In this document: positions 1 to 9,289 of the stretch, one piece after another
Layout: every line of letters begins with the position of its first letter
Numbering within the stretch: position 1 is the stretch's first letter
Origin: Ruminococcus turbiniformis
GTDB lineage: Bacteria; Bacillota; Clostridia; Lachnospirales; Lachnospiraceae
Direction: 5' to 3'
Assembly (NCBI RefSeq): GCF_020687545.1
Contig: NZ_JAJEQX010000006.1
Coordinates: 62,001 to 126,000, forward strand
Length of the DNA: 64,000 bases
Made by a program: the position numbers and the translations under genes
The notes under the pieces: generated by a model
What the model was told of the DNA's origin: nothing
Databases searched by the model: none
The model's input: the letters and a program-made list of their open reading frames with translations, nothing else

Positions 1-929
1 TCAAACAGTCTGCCCGCATCATACTCCGGGTGGCGCGCGAAAAGGAAATTTGCCCTGGAATCCGTAAGGAGAAACCCGAGCTTTTCCAGTTCTCCCTTCA
101 CCCGCTCCCTTGTGGTTACTATTTTACGGACATTCGATTCAAAATATTCCCGGTCCTTCACAGCCGCAGCCCCGCATACCTGTGCCGCGCGGCTCATTGT
201 GTAGGAGTTGAAGGAATATTTTACATGATTCAGACATTCGATCAGTCCCGGACTGGCCATGGCAAATCCGATTCTCATTCCTGCCATGCTTCTTGACTTT
301 GAAAACGTCTGGGTCACAATCAGGTTGTCATAGCGGTCAATCAGCTCAGCCGCCGACCGTCCCGCAAAATCCACGTACGCCTCATCCACAATCACAATGG
401 TATCCCTGTTGTGATGTAAGATATCCTCCACAAAGTCAAGTTCCTCATAAACCGCGGTGGGGGCGTTCGGGTTCGGGAAAATAATTCCCCCGTTCTCCCG
501 GTAGTAGTCTTCTTTCACAAGACGGAAATTTCTGTCCAGTTCGGGACACTCATAGGGAATACCGTAGAGGGCGGCCCACACCTTGTAAAACGAGTACGTG
601 ATATCCGGAAAGAGAACCGGTTTCCCCGAATTGAAAAAGGTCAGAAAGCAAAGCGCCAGCACCTCATCCGATCCGACACCCACAAAGATCTGATCTTCAC
701 CCACTCCGTAGTTTTCCGCCAGCGCGCGGGTAAGCACACCTGACGCCGGATCCGGGTACAGTCTGAAATCGGCTGCATCAAGGTTCGCAAGCGCCTCCTT
801 CACCCCCGGGGCCGGAGGATACGGGTTCTCGTTGGTGTTCAGCTTGACCACGCGCTTCTGGGGCTGTTCCCCCGGCACATACGGTTCCACATTCCGAATA
901 TTTTTAAGAAGTTCTGCTCTGACTGTCAT
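1..929 (-). CDS. hisC: Histidinol-phosphate aminotransferase, 3' end outside window
   Basis: Class I/II PLP aminotransferase of histidine biosynthesis, which transaminates imidazole acetol-phosphate to histidinol phosphate. The start is the ATG at 929-927 and the frame stays open for 309 codons to the window edge, so the C-terminus is missing. Visible family marks are NTNENPYPP (residues 31-39), the VDEAYVDF aspartate segment (181-188) and the PLP-lysine motif TFSKSRS with Lys211. It is the last gene visible in a minus-strand run after another aminotransferase, 130 bp downstream of it. No other his gene is visible. Assignment is from motifs, and the NENPYPP start is typical of HisC rather than of a general aspartate aminotransferase. 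Confidence 0.9.
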   Translation of the reverse strand, partial: MTVRAELLKNIRNVEPYVPGEQPQKRVVKLNTNENPYPPAPGVKEALANLDAADFRLYPDPASGVLTRALAENYGVGEDQIFVGVGSDEVLALCFLTFFNSGKPVLFPDITYSFYKVWAALYGIPYECPELDRNFRLVKEDYYRENGGIIFPNPNAPTAVYEELDFVEDILHHNRDTIVIVDEAYVDFAGRSAAELIDRYDNLIVTQTFSKSRSMAGMRIGFAMASPGLIECLNHVKYSFNSYTMSRAAQVCGAAAVKDREYFESNVRKIVTTRERVKGELEKLGFLLTDSRANFLFARHPEYDAGRLF

Positions 930-963
930 GATTCACATTCTCCATTTCCGCCCAAATCTGCAG

Positions 964-1040
964 GTTTATTTCGCACTGCCGTCTTTCCTGCGCTGCCTGC
1001 ATGCTTATTTCACGCTGCAGTCTTTCCTGCGCTGCCTGCA
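964..1040 (-). repeat. Two-copy 39-bp tandem repeat between two aminotransferase genes
   Basis: The block GTCTTTCCTGCGCTGCCTGC occurs at 981-1000 and again exactly 39 bp later at 1020-1039, and the flanking TTATTTC-G/A segments repeat with the same period. 39 bp is 13 codons. Read on the minus strand in the frame of the upstream aminotransferase, past its stop codon, the repeat is open and would encode Gln/Glu/Arg-rich 13-residue units containing QAAQER. There is no start codon with a ribosome-binding site, so it is listed as a repeat and not as a gene. Confidence 0.7.
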
Positions 1041-1059
1041 GGTTTTCTTTCACATCCGT

Positions 1060-2247
1060 CTATCTGTAGTTTGCCGCAAGCTCTGCAAACTTCGGCAGGG
1101 AGTTCACAATCGTCTCATAGGAGACACAGTATGCGATTCTCACGTAACCAGGGCACGCAAAGGAGCTTCCCGGCACGAGAAGGATATTGTACTCTTTCGC
1201 CTTTGCGCAGAATTCTTTTTCATCCGCCACCGGAGACTTCACGAAGAGATAGAACGCTCCCTCCGGCTTGATGCACTCAAACCCGAGTTCTTTTAATCCG
1301 TTGTAGAGGGTCTCTCTGTTTCTGTCGTAGAACGAAATGTCTGTCTTCTCGTTTAAGCACGCCTTTACAACTTTCTGCTGGAGTGTCGGAGCGTTTACAA
1401 ATCCGAGGATTCTCGTGGCAACGTTGGCCGCCGCAATCACATTTTCACTGTCCGCAGCCTCATCCGGAATCACAAGGTAGCCGATCCGCTCTCCCGGAAG
1501 TGAGAGAGATTTGCTGTAGGAGTAGCCGACAACCGTATTTGCATAATATTTCGTCAGATACGGCACTTCAATCCCGTCGTAGGCCAGCTCTCTGTACGGC
1601 TCGTCCGAGATCAGATAAATATCCGTTCCGTACTCTTCCTGCTTTTTCTCCATCACAGAGGCCAGTTTTTTGATCGTCTCCTCTGAGTAGACAACACCGG
1701 TCGGGTTGTTCGGAGTATTCACGATGACTGCTCTTGTCTTCGGCGTGATCTTCTTCTCAAACTCATCCAGTCTCGGCTGGAATGTCTCCGTATCCGGGGA
1801 AATCTCCACAAGAGAACCGTCGTAATTGTTCACATAGCTTCTGTATTCTCCGAAATAGGGTGCGAACACGATCACCTCATCGCCCGGATTGATCAGCGCC
1901 TTGAGAATCACATTGAGTCCTCCGGCAGCCCCTACGGTCATGGTGATATTTCTCGCCTTAAAATTCGTTCCGAACCGGCCGTTTAACGACTCCGCCACTG
2001 CCTCACGCACATCCTCATATCCGGCATTGCTGTTCGTGTAGCCGTGGAGGACAACCGGATCTTCCCTGTTTAACAGTTCGATGATCGCATTTTTCACAGA
2101 TTCCGGCGCCGGAACGTTCGGGTTTCCCAGGCTGAAATCAAACACATTCTCTGCCCCGTAGATCTTTGCCAGGCGGTTTCCCTCCTCAAACATCGCGCGG
2201 ATCGCGGAACTGTTTGCCACCATGTTTTCCATTTTCTTTGATATCAT
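1060..2247 (-). CDS. Pyridoxal phosphate-dependent class I/II aminotransferase
   Basis: A 395-residue fold-type I aminotransferase of the aspartate aminotransferase-like family that probably moves an amino group between an amino acid and a 2-oxo acid in the cytosol. Visible are NNPTG (about 180-184), the SDEPYREL segment and the PLP-lysine motif YSYSKS with Lys246 followed by the phosphate-binding arginine in GERIGY. An in-frame GTG lies at 2256, but the ATG at 2247 has GGAG eight bases upstream and is preferred. It follows the DUF2156 gene by five bases, so the two are probably cotranscribed. The substrate cannot be read from the sequence. Confidence 0.85.
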   Translation of the reverse strand: MISKKMENMVANSSAIRAMFEEGNRLAKIYGAENVFDFSLGNPNVPAPESVKNAIIELLNREDPVVLHGYTNSNAGYEDVREAVAESLNGRFGTNFKARNITMTVGAAGGLNVILKALINPGDEVIVFAPYFGEYRSYVNNYDGSLVEISPDTETFQPRLDEFEKKITPKTRAVIVNTPNNPTGVVYSEETIKKLASVMEKKQEEYGTDIYLISDEPYRELAYDGIEVPYLTKYYANTVVGYSYSKSLSLPGERIGYLVIPDEAADSENVIAAANVATRILGFVNAPTLQQKVVKACLNEKTDISFYDRNRETLYNGLKELGFECIKPEGAFYLFVKSPVADEKEFCAKAKEYNILLVPGSSFACPGYVRIAYCVSYETIVNSLPKFAELAANYR

Positions 2248-2252
2248 TGCTG

Positions 2253-3152
2253 TCACTCCGTTTCTTTTACAAATCCTTTTTCTTCCAGGAAGGCCGGCCT
2301 GTATGAGAGCTTCGCCTTTCTCAATCCCTCCGCTCCCGTGTCGTCCTCTCTGTTGACGTATTTATAATTCATGCACTCATGCTGCACAAACTGCTGGTTA
2401 ATCATCGGATAGGCACCCTCAACATCCGCATATGCCTTCTCGATATGCACGACAAACGTATCATCGCAAAGCGGTTCTCCCACCGTAAACGCGGCAATTT
2501 TCCCGTTCACACGCAGTACGCCGCCTGTCATGCCGAGTTCTTTGTAAAGCCGCAGCGAATTTAACGCCACGCACATCTCGGCATTTTTCTCCGGGTCGTC
2601 TTCACATCCGTTGTCGTTTCGCCACTGAAGCGCCATCTGGAAGCACTCTTCCACATTGTCATCGGAGAGCGTCTCATAGCTCCAGTCCGGATAGAGCTTC
2701 ATGAATTTGTTGATATGATTTCTCTTGCCGTGGAGTTTTTTCCCTGCAAGAGTAGCCAGCTTCTCTGTCTCATACACGTAGTCCGCGTAGTCGCGGTTGT
2801 ACTCGATGGAGAATCTGCCCGGATACCACTTCTCTAGCTGATCGAACATCTCCGGCGTCACATTATACAGGGCAAACGGACAGTTCTTCTCCCTGCAGTA
2901 TTCCATAAGCCATTCCAGCGCCCTTCTGACATTTTCCGGCTTTCCCGCCGGATAAGAGTAAGCGCATCCGCCGCTTTCATTGCGGAACACAAGCGAGTCC
3001 TCGATTACGGCAAACTTCACATTATAATGTCTGGACCAGAGATAGCAGTTCACAAAACTTCTCTCGCAGCTCCGGCTCGGAGCCTGCTTAAAATACGATG
3101 AAATAAGATCTCTGTCCTCCAGTTCAGGCCGCTTAAAATCTGGTTCTGTCAT
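2253..3152 (-). CDS. DUF2156 domain protein (GNAT-like acyl/aminoacyl transferase fold)
   Basis: A 299-residue protein that matches the DUF2156 family, whose fold is shared with the C-terminal catalytic domain of phosphatidylglycerol lysyltransferases. Recognisable segments are the central YADYVYETEKLATLAGKKLH region, the HGKRNHINKF motif and the GKIAAFTVGEPL strand-turn typical of acetyltransferase-like folds. There are no membrane helices, so unlike MprF it should be cytosolic. The start ATG at 3152 has GGAGG 12 bases upstream. It is followed almost directly by the aminotransferase, which suggests joint work on an amino-acid derivative. The exact reaction is unknown. Confidence 0.75.
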   Translation of the reverse strand: MTEPDFKRPELEDRDLISSYFKQAPSRSCERSFVNCYLWSRHYNVKFAVIEDSLVFRNESGGCAYSYPAGKPENVRRALEWLMEYCREKNCPFALYNVTPEMFDQLEKWYPGRFSIEYNRDYADYVYETEKLATLAGKKLHGKRNHINKFMKLYPDWSYETLSDDNVEECFQMALQWRNDNGCEDDPEKNAEMCVALNSLRLYKELGMTGGVLRVNGKIAAFTVGEPLCDDTFVVHIEKAYADVEGAYPMINQQFVQHECMNYKYVNREDDTGAEGLRKAKLSYRPAFLEEKGFVKETE

Positions 3153-3209
3153 TTTCGGTATCTGCCTCCGTCCTCAATTCTTCCAGTATTTTCCATTCGT
3201 CCATTTTTA

Positions 3210-4283
3210 TTATTCCTCTTCCATACCGCTTAACCGCGCTGTCTGATCCGCCGCGATCAGACTGTCGATGATCTCGTCCAGATCTCCGTTTAACACGGAG
3301 TCGAGCTTGTGGAGAGTAAGCTTTATTCTGTGGTCCGTCACACGGCCCTGCGGGAAGTTGTAAGTCCGGATCTTCTCGGAGCGGTCTCCGGTACCGATCT
3401 GGCTTCTTCTCGCCTCGGCCTCAGACGCCTGCTGCTTTTCAAGTTCCAGATCATACAGCTTGGAGCGCAGCAGCCGGAATGCCTTCTCTTTGTTCTGAAG
3501 CTGAGACTTCTCTGTCTGGCTGTAAATTACGATTCCGGTCGGGAAGTGAGTCAGACGCACCGCTGAGTCCGTCGTGTTGACGCACTGTCCGCCGTTTCCG
3601 GAAGCTCTCATAACGTCGATCCGGATGTCCTTCTCATCAATCACCACATCCACTTCCTCGGCTTCCGGCATGATGGCCACAGTGATGGTGGACGTATGGA
3701 TTCTTCCGCCGCTCTCCGTCTCCGGCACCCTCTGTACGCGATGCACGCCGCTTTCGTATTTCAGACGGGAGTAGGCTCCCTGTCCGGTAATCATAAAGAC
3801 ACACTCTTTGAAGCCGCCGATTCCGTTCTCATTTAAGGAAATCATCTCGGTTTTCCATCCCCGGCTGTCCGCGTAATGCACGTACATGCGGTAGATCTCC
3901 GCCGCAAAGAGCGCGGCCTCATCACCGCCCGCACCCGCGCGGATCTCCACGATGACGTTCTTGTCATCGTTGGGGTCTTTCGGGAGGAGAAGGATCTTCA
4001 GTTCCTTTTCCAGCTCCTCGATCCGCTTCTTTGACTCGTTTAACTCTTCCTTCGCCAGCTCGCGCATCTCCTCATCAGATTCCTCCTCGAGAAGCGACAG
4101 GCTGTCCTCCATATTCTGTTTACAGTTCTTATACTCGTTGTAAGCCTCTACGATAGGAGCGAGATCGCTCTGCTCTTTCATCAGCTTCCGGAACCGCACC
4201 GGATCGTCTGCCACGCCCGGCTCCTGCAGCTCTCCCATAATCTCCTCGTATCGGATCAGCAAATCATCCAATCTGTCAAACAT
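3210..4283 (-). CDS. prfA: Peptide chain release factor 1
   Basis: Class I release factor that reads UAA and UAG and triggers peptidyl-tRNA hydrolysis. The protein is 357 residues, the normal length. The catalytic GGQ is at 231-233 inside [17 protein letters not shown]. The PxT codon-recognition tripeptide is at 187-189 (Pro-Glu-Thr, in [10 protein letters not shown]), which marks it as RF1 and not RF2, which has SPF. It stands directly before prmC's position in the usual clostridial arrangement: prmC, whose product methylates the GGQ glutamine, lies immediately upstream on the same strand. The start ATG at 4283 has AGAGGA just upstream. Confidence 0.97.
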   Translation of the reverse strand: MFDRLDDLLIRYEEIMGELQEPGVADDPVRFRKLMKEQSDLAPIVEAYNEYKNCKQNMEDSLSLLEEESDEEMRELAKEELNESKKRIEELEKELKILLLPKDPNDDKNVIVEIRAGAGGDEAALFAAEIYRMYVHYADSRGWKTEMISLNENGIGGFKECVFMITGQGAYSRLKYESGVHRVQRVPETESGGRIHTSTITVAIMPEAEEVDVVIDEKDIRIDVMRASGNGGQCVNTTDSAVRLTHFPTGIVIYSQTEKSQLQNKEKAFRLLRSKLYDLELEKQQASEAEARRSQIGTGDRSEKIRTYNFPQGRVTDHRIKLTLHKLDSVLNGDLDEIIDSLIAADQTARLSGMEEE

Positions 4284-4333
4284 GTTCCTCTGTCCTTTTC
4301 TAAAAAAATAATCTGGTGTCCAAATCTATATTC

Positions 4334-5254
4334 TCAACTATATCTTCCAAAAACTACCCGGTCAAGCCCTGCCAGGTCTTTTTTTACTTCAATGTCCAGG
4401 AAGCCGCCCTTTCTCATCAGATCAGCCACGTCCTCCGCCTGATCGCATCCGATCTCAAACATCAGATATCCGCCGTCTGCCAGATGCGGCCGGCACTCTC
4501 TGACAATCCTCCGGTAGAAGTAAAGGCCGTCCTCTTTTCCGTCCAGCGCCTCTCTGGGATCGTAGAGCCTGACCTCATCCTGGAGACTGTCCAGTTCCGC
4601 CGTGCGGATATAGGGCGGATTCGAGAGGATCAGTCCGAAGCTTCCCCGTACATTCTCAAACAGGTCTCCCTGCACAAACTCTGCCGGGATCTTCAGTTTC
4701 CCCGCGTTCTCTTTCGCCACGCCAAGCGCCCTCTCCGAGAGATCCGATCCGATTCCCCCGACCGGCATTTTCCCGCCGGATCTGCCGTTTTTCTTAAGCC
4801 AGTACAGGAAGCTTAAAAGTATGCATCCCGATCCCGTACACAGATCCAGCACGCGCAGGGTCCCGTTTTCCGTCGGCACAGCGCCGCTTCCGGCCGCCTT
4901 AAGCGCCTCCTCCACAAGGACTTCCGTGTCCTGCCGGGGAATGAGTACATCCCCGCTGACCCGGAACTCAAGTCCCATAAACTCCTGCACGCCTGTGATA
5001 TGCTGCAGTGGAATACGTGCGCAGCGCTTCCTGATACACGATTCATATGCCGCGCTCTGGCTCTCTGTCATCTCCTGTCCGGGCCTTGCGTAATACAATG
5101 CCCTGCTGACTCCGGTCACAGATTCAAGCAGATACCACGCGTCCAGATCCGGTTCCGGCACTCCGGCCGCTTTCAGGCGCTCACGCCCTTCACTGTACGC
5201 ATCGCCAAGTTTTTTCCCTGTTTTTCTCTCTTCGCATTTCTCAGAAGGCCTCAT
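4334..5254 (-). CDS. prmC: Release factor N5-glutamine methyltransferase
   Basis: SAM-dependent methyltransferase that methylates the glutamine of the GGQ motif in release factors. It has the VLDLCTGSGC SAM-binding loop and the NPPY motif (about residues 212-215 from the chosen start) that binds the target glutamine. An upstream in-frame ATG at 5272 lacks a ribosome-binding site, whereas the ATG at 5254 has AAGGAG five bases away and overlaps the upstream stop codon as ATGA, so 5254 is taken, giving 306 residues. It is translationally coupled to the DUF1385 gene and is followed by prfA, its substrate. Confidence 0.95.
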   Translation of the reverse strand: MRPSEKCEERKTGKKLGDAYSEGRERLKAAGVPEPDLDAWYLLESVTGVSRALYYARPGQEMTESQSAAYESCIRKRCARIPLQHITGVQEFMGLEFRVSGDVLIPRQDTEVLVEEALKAAGSGAVPTENGTLRVLDLCTGSGCILLSFLYWLKKNGRSGGKMPVGGIGSDLSERALGVAKENAGKLKIPAEFVQGDLFENVRGSFGLILSNPPYIRTAELDSLQDEVRLYDPREALDGKEDGLYFYRRIVRECRPHLADGGYLMFEIGCDQAEDVADLMRKGGFLDIEVKKDLAGLDRVVFGRYS

Positions 5255-6165
5255 AAGTTCTCCTTCTGCCATGTTCGCCAGTCGAACACTTCCTCAACAG
5301 CCCGGATTCCCACTTCAATCATGCTGTCGTCGGGCTCTTTTGTGGTCATGTTCTGCACCCACATTCCCGGGCGGCTTAAGAGATTGATCAGTGCATTGTC
5401 GCTGTTCCCCGCCAGGCGGATAATCTCATAGGACACTCCTGCGATCAGCGGAAACAGCGCAATCCGGATCAGCACTCTCGCAATCTGGGACTCTGCTGTG
5501 ATGAAGAAGCAGAAGACAATGCTCACAATCATAACGAAGAAAAGGAAGCTTGTCCCGCAGCGCTTGTGCTGCTTTGAGCTTTTTCTGACATTTTCCACGT
5601 TCAGTTCCAGGCCGTGTTCAATACAGTTGATACACTTGTGCTCTGCCCCGTGATACATAAATGTGCGTTTGATATCCTTTGTCCTTGATATAAGGAAGAT
5701 ATACAGCAGGAAAATCACGACGCGGATCACGCCCTCGAAGATTGTCATGAACGCTCTGGATGACGTAAGCCGCTCCACGAAACTGCTCAGAAAATAGGGA
5801 AGTACCATGAAAAGCCCCACTGCGATGATGACAGCGAGCACGACCGTCAGATTCATCAGAATCCGGTCCCGTTTTTCCTGCTTTGCAGCCGCCTCTTCGG
5901 TAAGTTCTTCCTCTTCCTCCTCTTCAAAGAAGGAAGCAGAATATGTCAGTGTCTTCATTCCCAGCACAAGGGAATCGATAAAGTTAAATATGCCCCTGAT
6001 AAAAGGGATTTTAAGCGGTGTCTTCCACGGAATTACACTGTGGTATTCCTTGACATCCACGGCGATATCTCCGTCCGTTTTGCGGACAGCCACGGAATAC
6101 TTTCCTCCGTTCCGCATCATAATGCCTTCGAGAACCGCCTGTCCTCCTATGTTTGATGACTTCAT
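5251..6165 (-). CDS. DUF1385 family membrane protein (YqhQ-like)
   Basis: A 304-residue integral membrane protein of the DUF1385 family, often encoded beside prmC and prfA in Firmicutes. The N-terminus MKSSNIGGQAVLEGIMMRN is characteristic. Several hydrophobic segments follow (around VLAVIIAVGLFMVLPYFL and VIRVVIFLLYIFLI), plus the conserved MYHGAEHKCINCIEHG stretch and KQHKRCGTSF, which could bind metal through His and Cys. Between residues about 80 and 90 there is a run of glutamates. The ATG at 6165 has GGAGGG upstream and a good family fit, so the in-frame extension to 6363 is discarded. Its function is unknown. Confidence 0.88.
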   Translation of the reverse strand: MKSSNIGGQAVLEGIMMRNGGKYSVAVRKTDGDIAVDVKEYHSVIPWKTPLKIPFIRGIFNFIDSLVLGMKTLTYSASFFEEEEEEELTEEAAAKQEKRDRILMNLTVVLAVIIAVGLFMVLPYFLSSFVERLTSSRAFMTIFEGVIRVVIFLLYIFLISRTKDIKRTFMYHGAEHKCINCIEHGLELNVENVRKSSKQHKRCGTSFLFFVMIVSIVFCFFITAESQIARVLIRIALFPLIAGVSYEIIRLAGNSDNALINLLSRPGMWVQNMTTKEPDDSMIEVGIRAVEEVFDWRTWQKENL

Positions 6166-6183
6166 TGTCCCTCCAATTTTGTA

Positions 6184-6246
6184 AACCCAGGCTGCACTGC
6201 AGTCTGGGTTCATACAAACAGGCTGAGATGCTTCCACCTCAGCCTG
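6184..6246 (-). terminator. Two adjacent hairpins between rpmE and the DUF1385 gene
   Basis: Downstream of rpmE, CAGGCTGAG (6219-6227) pairs with CTCAGCCTG (6238-6246). In minus-strand RNA this gives a 9-bp stem followed by a short TTTGT. Immediately after it, AACCCAG/CTGGGTT arms at 6184-6210 form a second, nearly continuous stem with one mismatch. The first could terminate rpmE weakly. The second sits just before the DUF1385 ribosome-binding site and could affect its translation. Confidence 0.55.
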
Positions 6247-6259
6247 CTGTGTTTGTTTC

Positions 6260-6460
6260 CTATTTAATACCGTATTTCTTGTTGAACTTGTCAACACGGC
6301 CGCGTGCCTGTGCAGCTTTCTGCTGTCCTGTGTAGAACGGATGGCACTTGGAGCAGATTTCAACGTGGATGCTCTCCTTTGTGGAACCTGTCACAAATGT
6401 GTTTCCACAGTTGCAGGTCACTGTAGCCTGATGATACTCCGGATGGATTCCTTCGCGCAT
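6260..6460 (-). CDS. rpmE: 50S ribosomal protein L31, zinc-binding type
   Basis: Ribosomal protein L31 of 66 residues beginning [10 protein letters not shown]. It has CNCG and CSKC pairs, the four-cysteine zinc set of the C+ (type A) form, so zinc-independent L31 would be encoded elsewhere if present. A GTG nine bases upstream (6469) is in frame but lies inside the Shine-Dalgarno AGAGG, so the ATG at 6460 is the start. It has its own promoter at 6515-6543 and lies downstream of rho on the same strand. Confidence 0.95.
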   Translation of the reverse strand: MREGIHPEYHQATVTCNCGNTFVTGSTKESIHVEICSKCHPFYTGQQKAAQARGRVDKFNKKYGIK

Positions 6461-6514
6461 GATATTCACCTCTCTATTTCAAATTACTTATTATTATCTC
6501 TAAACAGCTTAATC

Positions 6515-6543
6515 ATTGTAACACAAGATATAGTGCTTTGCAA
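6515..6543 (-). promoter_or_regulatory. rpmE promoter with an NrdR-box-like sequence in its spacer
   Basis: On the minus strand TTGCAA (6543-6538) and TACAAT (6520-6515) are separated by exactly 17 bp. The spacer holds ACACAAGATATAGTGC (plus strand 6521-6536), which fits the NrdR box pattern acaCwAtATaTwGtgt at 14 of 16 positions by my reading. The promoter is convincing. The NrdR box may be chance, but a similar box is found near the ribonucleotide reductase gene at 44969. Confidence 0.55.
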
Positions 6544-6550
6544 CTGTTTT

Positions 6551-7900
6551 TTATATAAACTTCTGGCGGATCACCTGGTGCACGAGTTCCGCATTTGATT
6601 TTGTTCTCGAGAACATATTCAGAAGATTGTCAACCGCTTCCTCTGCTTTCATTCCGTTCATGGCTCTGCGCATGATGTAGATTGCTTCCTGCTCTTCCTT
6701 ATTAAGAAGCAGGTCCTCTCTTCTCGTTCCGGACTTTGGAATATCGATGGCCGGGAATACTCTTCTCTCCTGAAGTTTTCTGTCCAGGATCAGCTCCATG
6801 TTGCCGGTTCCCTTGAACTCCTCGTATACCACGTCATCCATCTTGCTTCCCGTATCCACAAGCGCTGTTGCGAGAATCGTAAGGCTTCCGCCCTCTCTCA
6901 TGTTTCTCGCGGCACCGAAGAACCGCTTCGGACTGTAAAGCGCAGCCGGGTCAAGTCCTCCGGAAAGTGTTCTTCCGGACGGCGGGACAATCAGGTTGTA
7001 CGCGCGGGAGAGTCTCGTGATACTGTCCAGAAGAATCATTACATCCTGCCCATGCTCCACCAGTCTCTTTGCTCTCGCAATCACCATTTCAGACACTCTC
7101 TTGTGGTGCTCCGGCAGCTCATCGAATGTGGAATGAATCACTTCCACGTTGGGCCCTGAAATTGCCTCCTTGATATCTGTCACTTCCTCCGGGCGCTCGT
7201 CAATCAGCAGAATGAGCAGATGCATATGAGGCTCCGATTTCTGCACGGAAAGCGCCACCTCTTTCAAAAGCGTCGTCTTGCCGGCTTTCGGAGGAGATAC
7301 GATCATTCCTCTCTGGCCCTTTCCGATCGGGGAGACCAGATCCATGATCCGCATCGCCGTGCTGCTTCCGGAATTTTCAAGGCGGATTCTCTTGTTCGGG
7401 AAGATGGGCGTCAGATCCTCAAAGTTCTTTCTCTTCATGGCCTCCGCCGGGCGCAGGCCGTTGATCGTTGACACATAAAGGAGTGCGCTGAACTTCTCTC
7501 CCTGCGTCTTTACTCTTGTGTTTCCTGTCAGGATATCACCTGTCTTCAGTCCGAATCTTCTGATCTGTGCCGGGGACACATATACATCGTTTTCTCCCGG
7601 CAGATAATTGTCGCTTCGTATGAATCCGAAGCCGTCCTGCATGACCTCCAGAATGCCGTTGGCCGTGTATCCACTGTCCAGATGCTCAATGTCTGTCTCA
7701 GCCTTCTTCTCCTTCATCTCTTCACGGACTTCCTCTTTTGCCTCCGTCGCAGCTTCTTTCTGCTCTTCTTTCTCGTCAAGCGCAAGCATCGCATCGATCA
7801 GCTCACTCTTTTTAAGTCCGGAAACGCCTCTCATTTTTCTCGCCTTCGCAAGCTCTTTTAATGTTGCCAGAGGCAGTGATTCATACTTCTCTCTCGTCAT
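6551..7900 (-). CDS. rho: Transcription termination factor Rho
   Basis: Hexameric RNA-dependent ATPase that terminates transcription. 449 residues from the ATG at 7900, which has GAAAGGA at the right distance. An in-frame extension to 7933 is not used because [19 protein letters not shown] is the normal N-terminal domain. In order: the N-terminal helical domain (1-40), a charged acidic linker rich in Glu/Lys (about 45-75), the RNA-binding cold-shock-like domain ([14 protein letters not shown]), and the ATPase domain with Walker A ending PPKAGKT (about 203-209) and [13 protein letters not shown]. The acidic linker is a common Firmicutes insertion. Confidence 0.97.
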   Translation of the reverse strand: MTREKYESLPLATLKELAKARKMRGVSGLKKSELIDAMLALDEKEEQKEAATEAKEEVREEMKEKKAETDIEHLDSGYTANGILEVMQDGFGFIRSDNYLPGENDVYVSPAQIRRFGLKTGDILTGNTRVKTQGEKFSALLYVSTINGLRPAEAMKRKNFEDLTPIFPNKRIRLENSGSSTAMRIMDLVSPIGKGQRGMIVSPPKAGKTTLLKEVALSVQKSEPHMHLLILLIDERPEEVTDIKEAISGPNVEVIHSTFDELPEHHKRVSEMVIARAKRLVEHGQDVMILLDSITRLSRAYNLIVPPSGRTLSGGLDPAALYSPKRFFGAARNMREGGSLTILATALVDTGSKMDDVVYEEFKGTGNMELILDRKLQERRVFPAIDIPKSGTRREDLLLNKEEQEAIYIMRRAMNGMKAEEAVDNLLNMFSRTKSNAELVHQVIRQKFI

Positions 7901-8038
7901 AAAAATTTTCCTTTCACAAAAATCACAAAACAAATAAAGTCAACGTATATCAAAATGCTTCGGGAATTTTCGTCTGAACAGACATAAAATCGATAATCTG
8001 CATCAAATATGCAATAATTATACATTTCCGAACCGCCC

Positions 8039-8068
8039 TTGTCAAGTCGGGTATGAAAGTGATATGAT
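8039..8068 (+). promoter_or_regulatory. Promoter of the malic enzyme gene
   Basis: TTGTCA (8039-8044) and TATGAT (8063-8068) are 18 bp apart, about 70 bp ahead of the malic enzyme start. Just downstream, TAACAGTTCAGC (8072-8083) and GGCTGAACT (8105-8113) form a small inverted repeat whose arms match the ends of the MITE-like element at 32526. Confidence 0.55.
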
Positions 8069-8139
8069 AAATAACAGTTCAGCTGCGGCCCTGAAAACGG
8101 CACAGGCTGAACTTCACTTCACAAAGAGAGGTATGGAAA

Positions 8140-9288
8140 ATGTCAAACAGCGAGAAAGCACTTAAGATGCATGAACAGTGGAACGGGAAACTTGAGACTG
8201 CGGCAAAGGCACGCGTGAACAGCCGTGAAGATCTCTCCATCGCCTACACCCCCGGCGTCGCAGAGCCCTGCAAGGTCATTGCGGAGAATCCCGGTGCCGC
8301 ATATAAATACACAATCAAGGCAAACACCGTCGCCGTTGTCTCCGACGGAAGCGCGGTTCTGGGACTTGGAAATATCGGCGCGCTTGCCGCCATGCCGGTC
8401 ATGGAAGGAAAGGCAGTCCTTTTCAAGGAGTTCGGAGGCGTCAACGCCGTTCCGATCTGTCTGGACACTCAGGATACGGAGGAGATTATAAAGACCGTCG
8501 TCAACATTGCCCCGGCGTTCGGCGGGATCAACCTGGAGGACATCTCCGCTCCCCGCTGTTTTGAGATTGAAAACCGGTTAAAGGAGCTCCTTGACATTCC
8601 GGTTTTCCACGATGACCAGCACGGAACGGCAATTGTCGTGCTCGCCGGCATCATCAACGCCCTGAAAGTGACCGGAAAGAAAAAAGAGGAATGCCGGGTT
8701 GTCGTAAACGGTGCCGGAAGCGCCGGTGTTGCGATAACGAAGCTTCTTCTGACATACGGATTTCCTCATATTACAATGTGCGATATCAACGGAATCATCT
8801 CAAAAGAATCCGAAGGACTCAACTGGATGCAGAAAGAGATGGCTGAAGTGACAAACCTTGAAAACAGAACGGGCACGCTCTCCGACGCGCTTAAGGGTGC
8901 CGATATCTTTGTCGGCGTCTCCGCCCCGGGCATCGTATCCCAGGAGATGGTCTCTTCCATGAACCGCGACGCCATCCTCTTCGCCATGGCGAACCCGGTA
9001 CCGGAGATCATGCCGGATCTGGCAAAGGCAGCCGGCGCGAAAGTCGTCGGAACAGGACGCTCGGACTTCCCGAACCAGGTCAATAACGTGATCGCTTTCC
9101 CCGGCATCTTTAAGGGAGCTCTGGAAGGCCGTGCCGCGCAGATCACCGAAGAGATGAAGCTTGCGGCCGCAGAGGCGATCGCAGGGCTCGTACCCGACGA
9201 GACGTTAAGTGAGGACAACATTCTCCCCGAAGCCTTTGATCCCCGCGTGGCCGAGACGGTAAGCAGGGCCATCCGGGAGCGGATCTGA
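8140..9288 (+). CDS. NAD(P)-dependent malic enzyme (short bacterial form)
   Basis: Oxidative decarboxylation of malate to pyruvate and CO2 with reduction of NAD(P). 382 residues, the length of the short bacterial form without a phosphotransacetylase domain. Visible are YTPGVAEPC near the N-terminus, the metal-binding HDDQHGTA segment and the dinucleotide-binding NGAGSAGVAI followed by MCDINGII, whose aspartate favours NAD but does not settle the cofactor. The start ATG has AGAGAGG upstream. It is followed by the TIGR01212 gene with a one-base gap, so the two are probably cotranscribed. Confidence 0.92.
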   Translation: MSNSEKALKMHEQWNGKLETAAKARVNSREDLSIAYTPGVAEPCKVIAENPGAAYKYTIKANTVAVVSDGSAVLGLGNIGALAAMPVMEGKAVLFKEFGGVNAVPICLDTQDTEEIIKTVVNIAPAFGGINLEDISAPRCFEIENRLKELLDIPVFHDDQHGTAIVVLAGIINALKVTGKKKEECRVVVNGAGSAGVAITKLLLTYGFPHITMCDINGIISKESEGLNWMQKEMAEVTNLENRTGTLSDALKGADIFVGVSAPGIVSQEMVSSMNRDAILFAMANPVPEIMPDLAKAAGAKVVGTGRSDFPNQVNNVIAFPGIFKGALEGRAAQITEEMKLAAAEAIAGLVPDETLSEDNILPEAFDPRVAETVSRAIRERI

Positions 9289-9289
9289 C

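Noticed and set aside
964-1040. Possible CRISPR-like repeat
   Set aside because: Only two contiguous copies with no unique spacer between them, so it is a tandem repeat.
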